A stretch of DNA of 17,329 bases from CAZWFW01 sp964633445. GTDB taxonomy: Archaea; Undinarchaeota; CAZWFW01. The stretch lies in NCBI GenBank assembly GCA_964633445.1, contig CAZWFW010000022.1:1-17329 (forward strand). The letters run 5' to 3'. Below the pieces are notes generated by a model, which did no database searches, was not told where the DNA came from, and was given only the letters and a program-made list of their open reading frames with translations. A program made the position numbers and the translations under genes. Numbering within the stretch: position 1 is the first letter of the stretch; every line of letters starts with the position of its first letter. This document shows, one piece after another, positions 5,096 through 11,704 of this stretch.

Positions 5096-5937
5096 TGCCC
5101 AATCTTTACCTAACTTTGAAACCTTTCATCCCTTACATCCTATTATTTGTGTTGGGATTCATTCTGTTAACTGAGAGAAACAAAATAGCTGCAGTAATAG
5201 CATCAGCACTGTCTGGAACTCTTGGAATAGTTTGTCTTAACATGCTACCATTACCAGCCCAGAATCTATTTCCAGCAATATTTTCAGGATTGTTTGGAAT
5301 GCCTACACTGATTCTTGGTTTGAAAAGTAAGAAAATACCAAAGCAAGGATTTCATGCCAATACAGATTTGTTACTTGCTGTGAAAGGTTCCTTTAAAGCT
5401 GCAGCAGCTGGAATTTTAATGGGCATGCTTCCTGGACTAGGCTCAGCGCAAGCATCACTTATGGTGGATGCTGTCACAAAAAGAAAGGATGAAAAGGAAA
5501 TTCTAATAGCTTTAGGCGGAGTAAATACAGTGGTTGCCATTATTTCAATAATTTCCTTATATACCATAAATAGAGCGAGATCTGGAGCTGCCATAGCAAT
5601 ATCTTATATTATTTCAGACATCACAATTGATTTTCTTATACTTACTATGTGTGTTGCGATTTTTTCAGTAAGTTTTGCATGCTTTCTATTACTCCATTTT
5701 TGCAGGTCATTTATCGTATTATTAAGCAAAATTCCTTACCAAAAACTTATAGCAGCTATATTGGTGTTAATAACACTCCTAGTTTTTATTACCTCAAAAT
5801 TCGTCGGTTTGTTTGTTCTAGCTACCAGCACATCAATAGGTTTATATACTATTCTCTCAGGAGTTAGGAGAAGCGTTTGTATGAATGTTCTTATTCTTCC
5901 ACTTTTGTTGTTTTATTTTGGTATTTTTAAACCATGA
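5095..5937 (+). CDS. TctA-like permease, C-terminal part (frameshifted gene)
   Basis: Continuation of the preceding permease in the next frame, about 280 residues with seven or eight hydrophobic helices. It includes a second Gly-rich motif, AAAAGILMGMLPGLGSAQAS, that mirrors the N-terminal GIITGLIPGLHVNNIA; this internal pseudo-repeat is characteristic of TctA-type carriers. Possible internal starts are TTG5092 and ATG5095, but no SD is visible, so independent translation other than by coupling at the overlapping TGATG is not strongly supported. The 3' end overlaps the tail of the epimerase on the other strand by about 80 bases. The substrate is unknown; bacterial relatives carry citrate-like acids. 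Confidence 0.75.
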   Translation: MPNLYLTLKPFIPYILLFVLGFILLTERNKIAAVIASALSGTLGIVCLNMLPLPAQNLFPAIFSGLFGMPTLILGLKSKKIPKQGFHANTDLLLAVKGSFKAAAAGILMGMLPGLGSAQASLMVDAVTKRKDEKEILIALGGVNTVVAIISIISLYTINRARSGAAIAISYIISDITIDFLILTMCVAIFSVSFACFLLLHFCRSFIVLLSKIPYQKLIAAILVLITLLVFITSKFVGLFVLATSTSIGLYTILSGVRRSVCMNVLILPLLLFYFGIFKP

Positions 5938-6639
5938 TATTGTTTCCTTCAATCCCTTCGCAAGCTCATATCTAGGCTTAAATCCCAATTTATCTCTAGC
6001 TTTATCAACACTTGCATATGAATGTCTTACTTCACCTTTTCTGGGCGGTAAATAGACAATTTCAGATCTTGAGTTTAATAATTTTTTAATAAGATTTGCA
6101 AGATCAATAATTCGGGTGGGTTTACCCGTAGCTATATTAAATATATCAAAATTTTTTCCTTTCTCTATTGCCAGAATGCAAGCATTTACAGCATCCTTAA
6201 CGAATACAAAATCTCTTGTTTGCAAACCATCTCCATATATGGTTATTGCTTCATTCTTCATCGCTTGCATGATAAACTTAGGTATAACTGCGGCATAATC
6301 ACCCGTTCCCTGCTTCGGTCCATAGACATTAAAGTATCTTAAAACAACTGATTTCAATCCATACAATTCATAAAAAACTTTGAGATACTGCTCGCATGCT
6401 AACTTGCTAACAGCATATGGAGATTTTGGATTTGGAGAGTCTTCCTCGCTCAAAGGAGGTTTTTTATCTCCATATATTGCTGAGGATGAAGCAAAAATTA
6501 TTTTCTCAACATCCGCATGTGTAGCTGCATTTAGTATATTTAAAGTTCCATTTATATTAACATCGCTTACTTTTAAAAGGGTCTTTGACGCTTTTTTCAA
6601 CAGAAACAATAGCTGCAAAGTGTATAACAACATCGACAT
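5857..6639 (-). CDS. NAD-dependent epimerase (GalE-like), C-terminal part (frameshifted gene)
   Basis: Main body of an extended-SDR sugar-nucleotide epimerase/dehydratase. It shows ASSSAIYGD (catalytic Ser/Thr region), YAVSKLACEQY (YxxxK catalytic pair), RYFNVYGPKQ and the sugar-binding C-terminal half. The genuine sequence starts at about VSDVNINGTLNIL; the 20 or so residues before that are out-of-frame reading. The Rossmann-fold N-terminus is in the overlapping frame at 6557-6850. Dropping one A of AAAA at 6571-6574 joins them into about 330 residues, the normal family length. Probable role: interconversion of UDP-sugars for surface glycans, which would suit the glycosylated surface protein downstream, but the substrate is not certain. 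The last 20-odd residues are Lys/Asn-rich and overlap the permease gene. Confidence 0.82.
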   Translation of the reverse strand: MSMLLYTLQLLFLLKKASKTLLKVSDVNINGTLNILNAATHADVEKIIFASSSAIYGDKKPPLSEEDSPNPKSPYAVSKLACEQYLKVFYELYGLKSVVLRYFNVYGPKQGTGDYAAVIPKFIMQAMKNEAITIYGDGLQTRDFVFVKDAVNACILAIEKGKNFDIFNIATGKPTRIIDLANLIKKLLNSRSEIVYLPPRKGEVRHSYASVDKARDKLGFKPRYELAKGLKETISWFKNTKIKQQKWKNKNIHTNASPNS

Positions 6640-6850
6640 CTTTCAATAGTTTTTTAATTTTTTCTTCTCTGATATCCAATTTGAAGAACTTAATATTTTT
6701 TTGTGAAAGGTATGTGGTAATATTTGATAGAAATCCTGAGGAAAGGTCATCCACACAAACAATTTCAACGTCCTTCTTTGCAATCTCCTCTAGGAAATTA
6801 CTACCAATGAAGCCTGCAGCTCCTGTCAAAAAAACCGAATTGTAGTCCAT
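6557..6850 (-). CDS. NAD-dependent epimerase (GalE-like), N-terminal part (frameshifted gene)
   Basis: N-terminal Rossmann domain of the same epimerase. FLTGAAGFIGSNF is the GxxGxxG NAD-binding motif, VDDLSSG is the segment that contacts the adenosine ribose, and VVIHFAAIVSVEKSVKDPFK is the conserved HxAA region. The true reading breaks after DPFK. Four out-of-frame residues (SKRC) follow and then TAA. The continuation VSDVNINGT lies in the +1 frame. The ATG at 6848-6850 is close to TATA-like sequence in the 6851-6908 gap, which it shares with the divergent KaiC-like gene. Confidence 0.8.
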   Translation of the reverse strand: MDYNSVFLTGAAGFIGSNFLEEIAKKDVEIVCVDDLSSGFLSNITTYLSQKNIKFFKLDIREEKIKKLLKDVDVVIHFAAIVSVEKSVKDPFKSKRC

Positions 6851-6908
6851 TTTTACACTTCTTGATTAACAATATTTTTAAATAAGTATATAGAGAAAAA
6901 TTTATGGG

Positions 6909-7622
6909 ATGGTGAATCTTATAAAGACTGGTATAAAAGGTTTTGATGGGTTACTTGGAGGCGGTTTTCCAGAAGGTTCATGTATTCTTGTTAGTGGAGA
7001 ACCTGGTACGCTGAAAACAATATTTTCTATGGAGTTTATCTATAAAGGAGCAAAAGAATTTGGGGAACCTGGTGTATATGTTACTTTGCAGCAATCCGTT
7101 GAAAGTCTTCTGGAACAAGCATCAATGTTTGGCTGGGATTTTAGTAATTTGAATGTCAAATTTATTTATGAAGGCAGGGATAAAACTGACATTGACGTTT
7201 TTAAGGATATTAAAAATGCTGTTGATGAGATCGGTGCTAAAAGAGTTGTTGTTGATTCGATAACACAAGTAATAAATAATGTAATGCTTGCTACGGCTAG
7301 AGGCAAGGTAGGATATGAAATCGTTGAAGTTCTTGAGAAGATGCTACCGGTTCCCGTCTCTGCGGATGTTGTTGTCAGGAACATAGTTATAGACCTTGTT
7401 TATAGAATAAAGAAGTTGGGATGTACAACAATACTTATAAGTGAGGAAGGTTTGGGAAGCCAGATTGCTAGTTATATTGCTGATGGTGTAATTAATCTAG
7501 AATTGCAAAAGGGTATAGGTAAGAGATTTGTGCATGTAAAGAAGATGAGATGCGTTAATCACGGTCTTTTACCAGCTCAAATAATTGCTAAGGAAGATGG
7601 ATTAGAAGTCACAATTATGTAA
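6909..7622 (+). CDS. KaiC-like RecA-superfamily ATPase
   Basis: Single-domain KaiC/RadA-type ATPase, 237 residues, a typical length for archaeal stand-alone KaiC-domain proteins. It opens with KTGIKGFDGLLGGGFPEGS, the standard KaiC start. The Walker A is SGEPGTLKT, with Leu where Gly is usual. The Walker B is RVVVDSIT, and a glutamine-containing YVTLQQSVESL corresponds to the family's FEE/FEQ segment with the acidic residue replaced by Gln. Such proteins are proposed regulators of motility, signalling or protein assembly in archaea; the specific role here is unknown. It overlaps the DUF192 gene by one base (TAATG), so the two are probably translationally coupled. The promoter lies in AT-rich sequence near 6872-6893. 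Confidence 0.85.
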   Translation: MVNLIKTGIKGFDGLLGGGFPEGSCILVSGEPGTLKTIFSMEFIYKGAKEFGEPGVYVTLQQSVESLLEQASMFGWDFSNLNVKFIYEGRDKTDIDVFKDIKNAVDEIGAKRVVVDSITQVINNVMLATARGKVGYEIVEVLEKMLPVPVSADVVVRNIVIDLVYRIKKLGCTTILISEEGLGSQIASYIADGVINLELQKGIGKRFVHVKKMRCVNHGLLPAQIIAKEDGLEVTIM

Positions 7623-8023
7623 TGCTTTTTTGTAAAGTTTTTGTTGGAGAGAGATTTGTTGCTGATGTAAAAGTTGCTTTAAGGAGAGAAGAAAAAGTAA
7701 GGGGTTTGCAAGGTATTAATAAACTTAAGGAGAGGGATGGCTTACTTATCCCCTTTAATAAGGTTTCGAGGTTTAGGAATGGTATATGGATGTTCCGAAT
7801 GAAGACTAGCATTGATGTAGTTTTTGTTGACGAGTCTTTGAACATTGTTGACATTAGAGAAAATTTAAGACCATTTTCGTTTTTCAACCCTCTAACATGG
7901 AAAATTTACTTTCCAAAGAAACCTTGCAAGTATGCTATTGAGTTAAAAAGTAGTGTTTGTAGAAAATTGAACCTGAAAGTTGGGGAGAGAGTTAATTTTT
8001 ATTTTTATCAAAAGCGTCACTAA
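7622..8023 (+). CDS. DUF192 family protein
   Basis: 133 residues with the DUF192 core. KERDGLLIPFNK corresponds to the usual GLM region, and WMFRMKTSIDVVFVDESLNI to the family signature of Met, Phe and Asp residues followed by a beta-strand. RENLRPFSFFNP and YAIELKSSVCRKLNLKVGE then match the family's E..G..GDRV-like end. DUF192 proteins are small beta-rich domains of unknown biochemical role, often secreted in bacteria; no signal peptide is seen here. Coupling to the KaiC-like ATPase by a TAATG overlap suggests a shared function. Its stop region overlaps the end of taw3 on the opposite strand by four bases. Confidence 0.8.
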   Translation: MLFCKVFVGERFVADVKVALRREEKVRGLQGINKLKERDGLLIPFNKVSRFRNGIWMFRMKTSIDVVFVDESLNIVDIRENLRPFSFFNPLTWKIYFPKKPCKYAIELKSSVCRKLNLKVGERVNFYFYQKRH

Positions 8024-8640
8024 GAATCACTAATTTTCACCTTAAATTTCTTACGGTCACTAAAGTATCTCCTAAGACCATCCTCAAGCATTTTAAGGCG
8101 TTGATAGCTCCTCCTTAATTTTTTATTTGCAATATCAACAAGATGCTTCAGGTAGTCATCGCTAACTATAGTTTTACCACCAATCCCTAAGGGTGCTTCA
8201 ATTTTTTCGCTACTTGTTATCTGTAGCACTATTTTCCTAGAAAACGAGAAGATGTATGCCTCTCTTATACCTATTTCTTTAACAGCCTGCTGCAACTCTC
8301 TTGCATCTTCAATATTTCTACAAACAACATGAAAAATAAAGGGTTCTTGCTTAATCCAGAGCTCGCCGTGTGTATATTTCTTAGCAATTACTCCTTTTAT
8401 TTCCTCAACTTCAACCTCTCTATGCCACTTACCAATAATTTCGCAATGTTCTTTATCATGGAAAACTGGTACTTGATAAACAATTATTCTGCCTGAGCAA
8501 CTGCTGGTTGTGAAGAAATTTGGAAGAGAATTTAGAAATTTTAGAAAGGGAATTATATCTTTATCTACTCTTTTACAAGCAAGATGCTCAGTCAATCTCT
8601 TCAAGGCCTTTCTTTTTTCTATTTCGAAGCTATCATTCAT
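8020..8640 (-). CDS. taw3: Taw3: wyosine-pathway tRNA(Phe) N4-methyltransferase
   Basis: TYW3/Taw3 family enzyme, which methylates N4 of the tricyclic wyosine intermediate at position 37 of tRNA(Phe) using SAM, in the cytoplasm. The hallmark is FFTTSSCSGRIIVYQVP (about residues 42-58), with the conserved TSSCSGR. The segments WHREVEVEE, LWIKQEPFIFHVVCR and APLGIGGKTIVSDDYL also fit the family. Length (206) is typical of archaeal Taw3. The start ATG at 8638-8640 lies downstream of TATA-like TTATTTAAA (complement of about 8663-8671). It is a stand-alone gene convergent with DUF192. No Taw1 or Taw2 is in the window. Confidence 0.88.
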   Translation of the reverse strand: MNDSFEIEKRKALKRLTEHLACKRVDKDIIPFLKFLNSLPNFFTTSSCSGRIIVYQVPVFHDKEHCEIIGKWHREVEVEEIKGVIAKKYTHGELWIKQEPFIFHVVCRNIEDARELQQAVKEIGIREAYIFSFSRKIVLQITSSEKIEAPLGIGGKTIVSDDYLKHLVDIANKKLRRSYQRLKMLEDGLRRYFSDRKKFKVKISDS

Positions 8641-8694
8641 AAAACTTCAACTTTAAACAAAGGTTTAAATAAGGTGTCTTCCAAAATTATCTCT

Positions 8695-8921
8695 GTTGCT
8701 TGAAAGACCCCATGCTTACGCATGAGGGGTGGTGGGGGAAATATTTAAATACTTCTCCAAACATAGGTTTCTCCTGTAGCCCACTCTTAACGAGAGGGGT
8801 GGGATGGGGACCTGTGAACCCTGGAGTGTGTATGAGCTTAGAGCGTAAAGCTCTGGGTGAACATCCAACCTCGCAAGCTTCCATGTTAGAAGCCCTTGCG
8901 TGAGCAAGGGGAGGAGGTCAC
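8695..8921 (+). mobile_element. IS200/IS605-type mini-element, copy B, with tnpB 3'-end/guide-RNA-like relic
   Basis: About 227 bp. The left hairpin is CATGC-TTAC-GCATG (8711-8724) with flanking CCC/GGG pairs. The block shared with copy A includes TTTAAATA (8744-8751) and AAACATAGGTTTCT. An internal stem around CCCACTCT and GGGGTGGG (8780-8803) follows, then a stem AGAGC/GCTCT near 8840. The right-end hairpin is CCCTTGC-GTGA-GCAAGGG (8893-8910), followed by GAGGAGGTCAC. One frame across it ends PTSQASMLEALA with a TGA in the loop of the last hairpin, as in many tnpB genes whose tail overlaps the guide-RNA scaffold. No catalytic RuvC part or TnpA remains. The element stops 23 bases before the PqqD-like start. 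Confidence 0.68.
8740..8751 (+). promoter_or_regulatory. Archaeal promoter inside mini-element B
   Basis: An A-rich BRE-like stretch precedes TTTAAATA (8744-8751), aligned with the promoter in copy A. A start about 25 bases downstream (near 8775) would give roughly 145 nt of structured RNA to the element's end, and would then run into the PqqD-like gene. Confidence 0.5.
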
Positions 8922-8944
8922 TGTAGCAATAGTTGGTGGTCATA

Positions 8945-9229
8945 ATGGTTGAAAAAGCTGAAGAAAAAAGGATACCAATTGCTAAGGATAGTGCTGAGGG
9001 CAGACAAACAGAGGAGGGTTTCTTCATTTATGACGGTGAAAAAGGCGTACTGTACAAGCTGGATCCACTAGCATACTTTGTTTGGTCTTGTTGTGACGGT
9101 AAGCATACAACTAAGGATATAGTCGAGGAAATAGAAAAGCATACCAACATACCCTCATCGGATCTTAAACCTATAGTTTCCAAGATACTTAACGTTCTAA
9201 AGGAAGCTAATCTGATATTCTGGGGGTAG
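8945..9229 (+). CDS. PqqD-like (RRE-fold) small protein
   Basis: 94 residues with the PqqD/RRE winged-helix pattern. GFFIYDGEKGVLYKLDPLAYFVWSCCDG forms the strands and first helix, then KHTTKDIVEEIEKHT and DLKPIVSKILNVLKEANLI follow as the remaining helices. PqqD-type domains bind leader peptides for radical SAM or other RiPP-modifying enzymes, but many archaeal stand-alone copies have no known role, and no precursor peptide or RiPP maturase is seen nearby. Start: ATG8945 has GGTGGT (8935-8940) upstream as an SD; a TTG at 8933 is also in frame. The SD lies within the 25 bases next to the mini-element's right end, so expression may depend on the element's promoter. Confidence 0.75.
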   Translation: MVEKAEEKRIPIAKDSAEGRQTEEGFFIYDGEKGVLYKLDPLAYFVWSCCDGKHTTKDIVEEIEKHTNIPSSDLKPIVSKILNVLKEANLIFWG

Positions 9230-9237
9230 CCTCCCCC
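9222..9237. terminator. G5/C5 hairpin at the end of the PqqD-like gene
   Basis: GGGGG (9222-9226), loop TAGCCT containing the gene's TAG stop, and CCCCC (9233-9237), followed by TATTTATT. It sits between two convergent genes and could help end transcription. GC-hairpin termination is not the main archaeal mode, so this is tentative. Confidence 0.4.
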
Positions 9238-9240
9238 TAT

Positions 9241-9654
9241 TTATTCTATTTCAAGTTCCCTAATTTTCTCAAAAATCTCTACTTTCGCTTTTTTAGGAAC
9301 TAAAGCTAGTTTATCATTCTCAATTACCTTATTCAATTCCAATATGATTTTAGAAGGCTTTTCACTTACACCCTCAGCATTCATTTTTTCAACAATTTTT
9401 GATGCAAACGCCCTCCATTTTTCCTGAGATTTTTCTAAATCGGCCTTTTCATTAGATATCATCGCGTAAAACGCTCGTTTAAGCCTAAAAATAGCTCCTT
9501 TTCCTGTAGGGCAAACTCTCGTCTCCAATTTCTCTGTCCCAATTATTTTTCCCTCTTCGGATTTCTCCTCTCTTTTCACACTCTCAATAATTTCTCTAAT
9601 TTCGTCCTCAGAAAGCCCCTTCTCCCTTAACTTTTCAACTAACTTCTCATCCAT
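9241..9654 (-). CDS. Unrecognised 137-residue helical protein
   Basis: A soluble, charged, mainly helical protein. The first 30 residues (EKLREKGLSEDEIREIIESV) look like a small three-helix, UBA-like segment. A Lys/Glu-rich linker follows, then a short segment with the only Cys (ETRVCPTGKGAIFRLKRAF), and two more long helices. I cannot name a family and see no active-site motif. The ATG at 9652-9654 is preceded on its strand by a TATA-like TTTTAAATAT (near 9676-9685), giving a short leader. The gap up to 9695 is shared with the divergent OB-fold gene. Confidence 0.6.
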   Translation of the reverse strand: MDEKLVEKLREKGLSEDEIREIIESVKREEKSEEGKIIGTEKLETRVCPTGKGAIFRLKRAFYAMISNEKADLEKSQEKWRAFASKIVEKMNAEGVSEKPSKIILELNKVIENDKLALVPKKAKVEIFEKIRELEIE

Positions 9655-9695
9655 TACATATTTATAGCAGAAGGATATTTAAAATTATTTTCTAA

Positions 9696-10085
9696 ATGAT
9701 AACTCGAAGATGGCTTGCCAAGTTTAGGAACCTATCGGAGAGTAATTTAAAGACACTTTGCTTAGTTTTTTCGGTAATAAGTCTGCTCCTTCTAGTTTAT
9801 TGGTCGAAAAATCTCGAAGTTAAAAAATGTGAAATAGAGGAAATACTCAACAGCTCTGTTGAGCTAGGATCAAGAATAAAGGTTTGCGGTAGGATTAAAG
9901 ACTTGAAGGATAGGAAAAAATTAATTATAGTAAGCTTGGAAGATAGTACAGGAGAGATACCTGTTGTTATCTTTAAAAATAGATTTAAGGACTGCTCATC
10001 TCTGACCAAAGAACATATCTGCGTTATAGGTAGATTATCCAATTACAAAGGAAGCCTAGAAATAGTTGCGGAGAGCATTACTTAG
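9696..10085 (+). CDS. Membrane-anchored OB-fold protein
   Basis: 129 residues in two parts. Residues 1-18 are basic (MITRRWLAKFRN), followed by a single hydrophobic helix at about 20-36 (TLCLVFSVISLLLLVYW), which suggests an N-terminal membrane anchor. The remainder is a tRNA_anti-like OB fold: VELGSRIKVCGRIKDLKDRK, IIVSLEDSTGEIPVVIFKN, HICVIGRLSNYKGSLEIVAESI. OB folds of this class bind single-stranded nucleic acid, but membrane-anchored ones also occur with unclear roles, and the fold may face outside. No nuclease motif is present. Its stop overlaps the 3' end of serS by eight bases. Confidence 0.72.
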   Translation: MITRRWLAKFRNLSESNLKTLCLVFSVISLLLLVYWSKNLEVKKCEIEEILNSSVELGSRIKVCGRIKDLKDRKKLIIVSLEDSTGEIPVVIFKNRFKDCSSLTKEHICVIGRLSNYKGSLEIVAESIT

Positions 10086-11667
10086 CTATTTGCTGGAATT
10101 TCGTGATCAACTCTCTGAGCTCTTCTTTACCTTTCTCCTTAGGATATGTAGGGGTAACCAAGCTTTTTGGGAATTTTATTTTCTTTAAATATGATTTAAT
10201 CTTGTTTGGCCAGTTTGAGGGATCCAAGCCATGCTGAGCTATAAAAGCTAACAACCACCTCTCACTACCAAATCCAGAACAACCAGTCCATAGTTCAGCG
10301 CCTCTTGAACTTTTGATCTTAAATGAGGAAGTAAATTTATTGCCATGAATGGATATATTACCAACTTCAAGCCAACTTTTTTCGTCCTTTCTACCCCCTT
10401 TATATGGCAACCAAGCCTCGAAATCTATGGTGCCAGGCTTATCAATTTCTTTTTCAATTTCTTTTGCAACTCCAGCGTGCTCCAGGTACCATGGCATAAC
10501 TAAAGCCCATCTCCACTCCATATCCAATGCTTTGTCCATAAACTTCTCATACTTCTCCAAAAGTTGATTTCTTATTTCAACAACCTGCTCTGGCAAGCCT
10601 AACCAGACAACCTCTATTCTATGGAATTCTATAAGCCTCTCTGTTCCCTTTAACCCACCTGCCTCCCATCTGAATGAAGGACCACTTCTATCAAACCATT
10701 TTATTGGCAAATCCTTATCATTGAAGATCTCTTTCTCTAAAAATTGATAAAACGGTTCACACTGGGCAAAACATAGAAAATTCTTTGGATGCTCTAAATA
10801 ATCTTTTAGCATCTCTGGCTTTACCTCTTTAAATACTGAGATATAGTCTATAAATTCCTCAAATTTTGCAATATCGTAGGATATTGGAAAGGATACAAAA
10901 AGAATGGAGTTTATTGTTCCTTTTAAATGACCTGTTTTTAAACCAACCTCCACGGGATACATTTTTGGGAATATCGCTTCTTCGAAATCTAAAGGTTTTA
11001 GAACTTCCTCAATAAATATCTCCTGAATCATTTTAAGAAGATAAGCATATGGAGGTGTGTAGAACCATTGTCCCTGAGAAAACCATTTTATCCATCCTAT
11101 CTCCTCAAGCAATTTATCGTAATCCCTTTTAGTAGGTTTCTCAATTTTTTGTTTGCTTTCCCTTATTATGTACTTACTTTCAGCTTTACCGTGCCATGCT
11201 TGTCTTGCTTCCTTTTCTTGTAGCAGCTTTAGGAGCCTCTCAAGTATAGGTTTTTTTAATTCTCTTTCATCTAAAGTTCTGAGGAATATCTTTGTTTGGG
11301 ATTCGCATATTTCGGTTTTTTCTACGAATGGTAGCTTAAGGGAGACTTTATGAATACCCTCTATAACTATAACACCATCTTTAACCTCGATATCGCGTAT
11401 CCCAATTCTGAATTTACCAAAAATTGGTTGAAGTGTGTTTTTAATTCTTAGCGCGGCATCTCTTATGCTTATAATTCTTGATTCCACTTTAAATGATAAC
11501 TTTTTATCTTCAACGTCGTAACCAACTATTTTAGCCGAAAGCTCCTTTTGTTTTACTCCTTTAGCTAATTTTTCATTTAACTTGTTAACTAAATCGGAAA
11601 ATTTCTTTTCTAAATCATCTGGAACTTCTCTGCTTAAAGTTAAAACAATTTTGCCATATTGCTTCAT
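10078..11667 (-). CDS. serS: Type 2 (methanogen-type) seryl-tRNA synthetase
   Basis: Class II aminoacyl-tRNA synthetase that charges tRNA(Ser) with serine in the cytoplasm. It is the rare archaeal type 2 form, with its own N-terminal tRNA-binding domain (about residues 1-165) and an active-site Zn ion that reads the serine amino group. The expected Zn ligands are visible: Cys303 in CFAQCEPFYQF, Glu352 in EFHRIEVVWLG and Cys463 in LWTGCSGFGSERW. The last also contains motif 3 (GSER). SFRWEAGG (about 331-338) is motif 2. Length (529) fits the family (about 500-530). Type 2 SerRS is best known from methanogenic archaea, so it is a useful lineage marker. No second serS is in the window. Confidence 0.93.
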   Translation of the reverse strand: MKQYGKIVLTLSREVPDDLEKKFSDLVNKLNEKLAKGVKQKELSAKIVGYDVEDKKLSFKVESRIISIRDAALRIKNTLQPIFGKFRIGIRDIEVKDGVIVIEGIHKVSLKLPFVEKTEICESQTKIFLRTLDERELKKPILERLLKLLQEKEARQAWHGKAESKYIIRESKQKIEKPTKRDYDKLLEEIGWIKWFSQGQWFYTPPYAYLLKMIQEIFIEEVLKPLDFEEAIFPKMYPVEVGLKTGHLKGTINSILFVSFPISYDIAKFEEFIDYISVFKEVKPEMLKDYLEHPKNFLCFAQCEPFYQFLEKEIFNDKDLPIKWFDRSGPSFRWEAGGLKGTERLIEFHRIEVVWLGLPEQVVEIRNQLLEKYEKFMDKALDMEWRWALVMPWYLEHAGVAKEIEKEIDKPGTIDFEAWLPYKGGRKDEKSWLEVGNISIHGNKFTSSFKIKSSRGAELWTGCSGFGSERWLLAFIAQHGLDPSNWPNKIKSYLKKIKFPKSLVTPTYPKEKGKEELRELITKFQQIAK

Positions 11668-11704
11668 AAAATTCTAATGAATTGAAAGTATAATAATATT
11701 ATAG

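Noticed and set aside
8700..8903. 67-residue frame across mini-element B as an independent gene
   Set aside because: It spans the element's promoter and hairpins, has no SD, and only its end resembles a tnpB tail; better explained as a relic.
3720..9229. RiPP pathway made of the MoaA-like radical SAM and the PqqD-like protein
   Set aside because: The radical SAM has the two-cluster CX2CX13C signature of true MoaA, is 4 kb away on the other strand, and no precursor peptide is visible.
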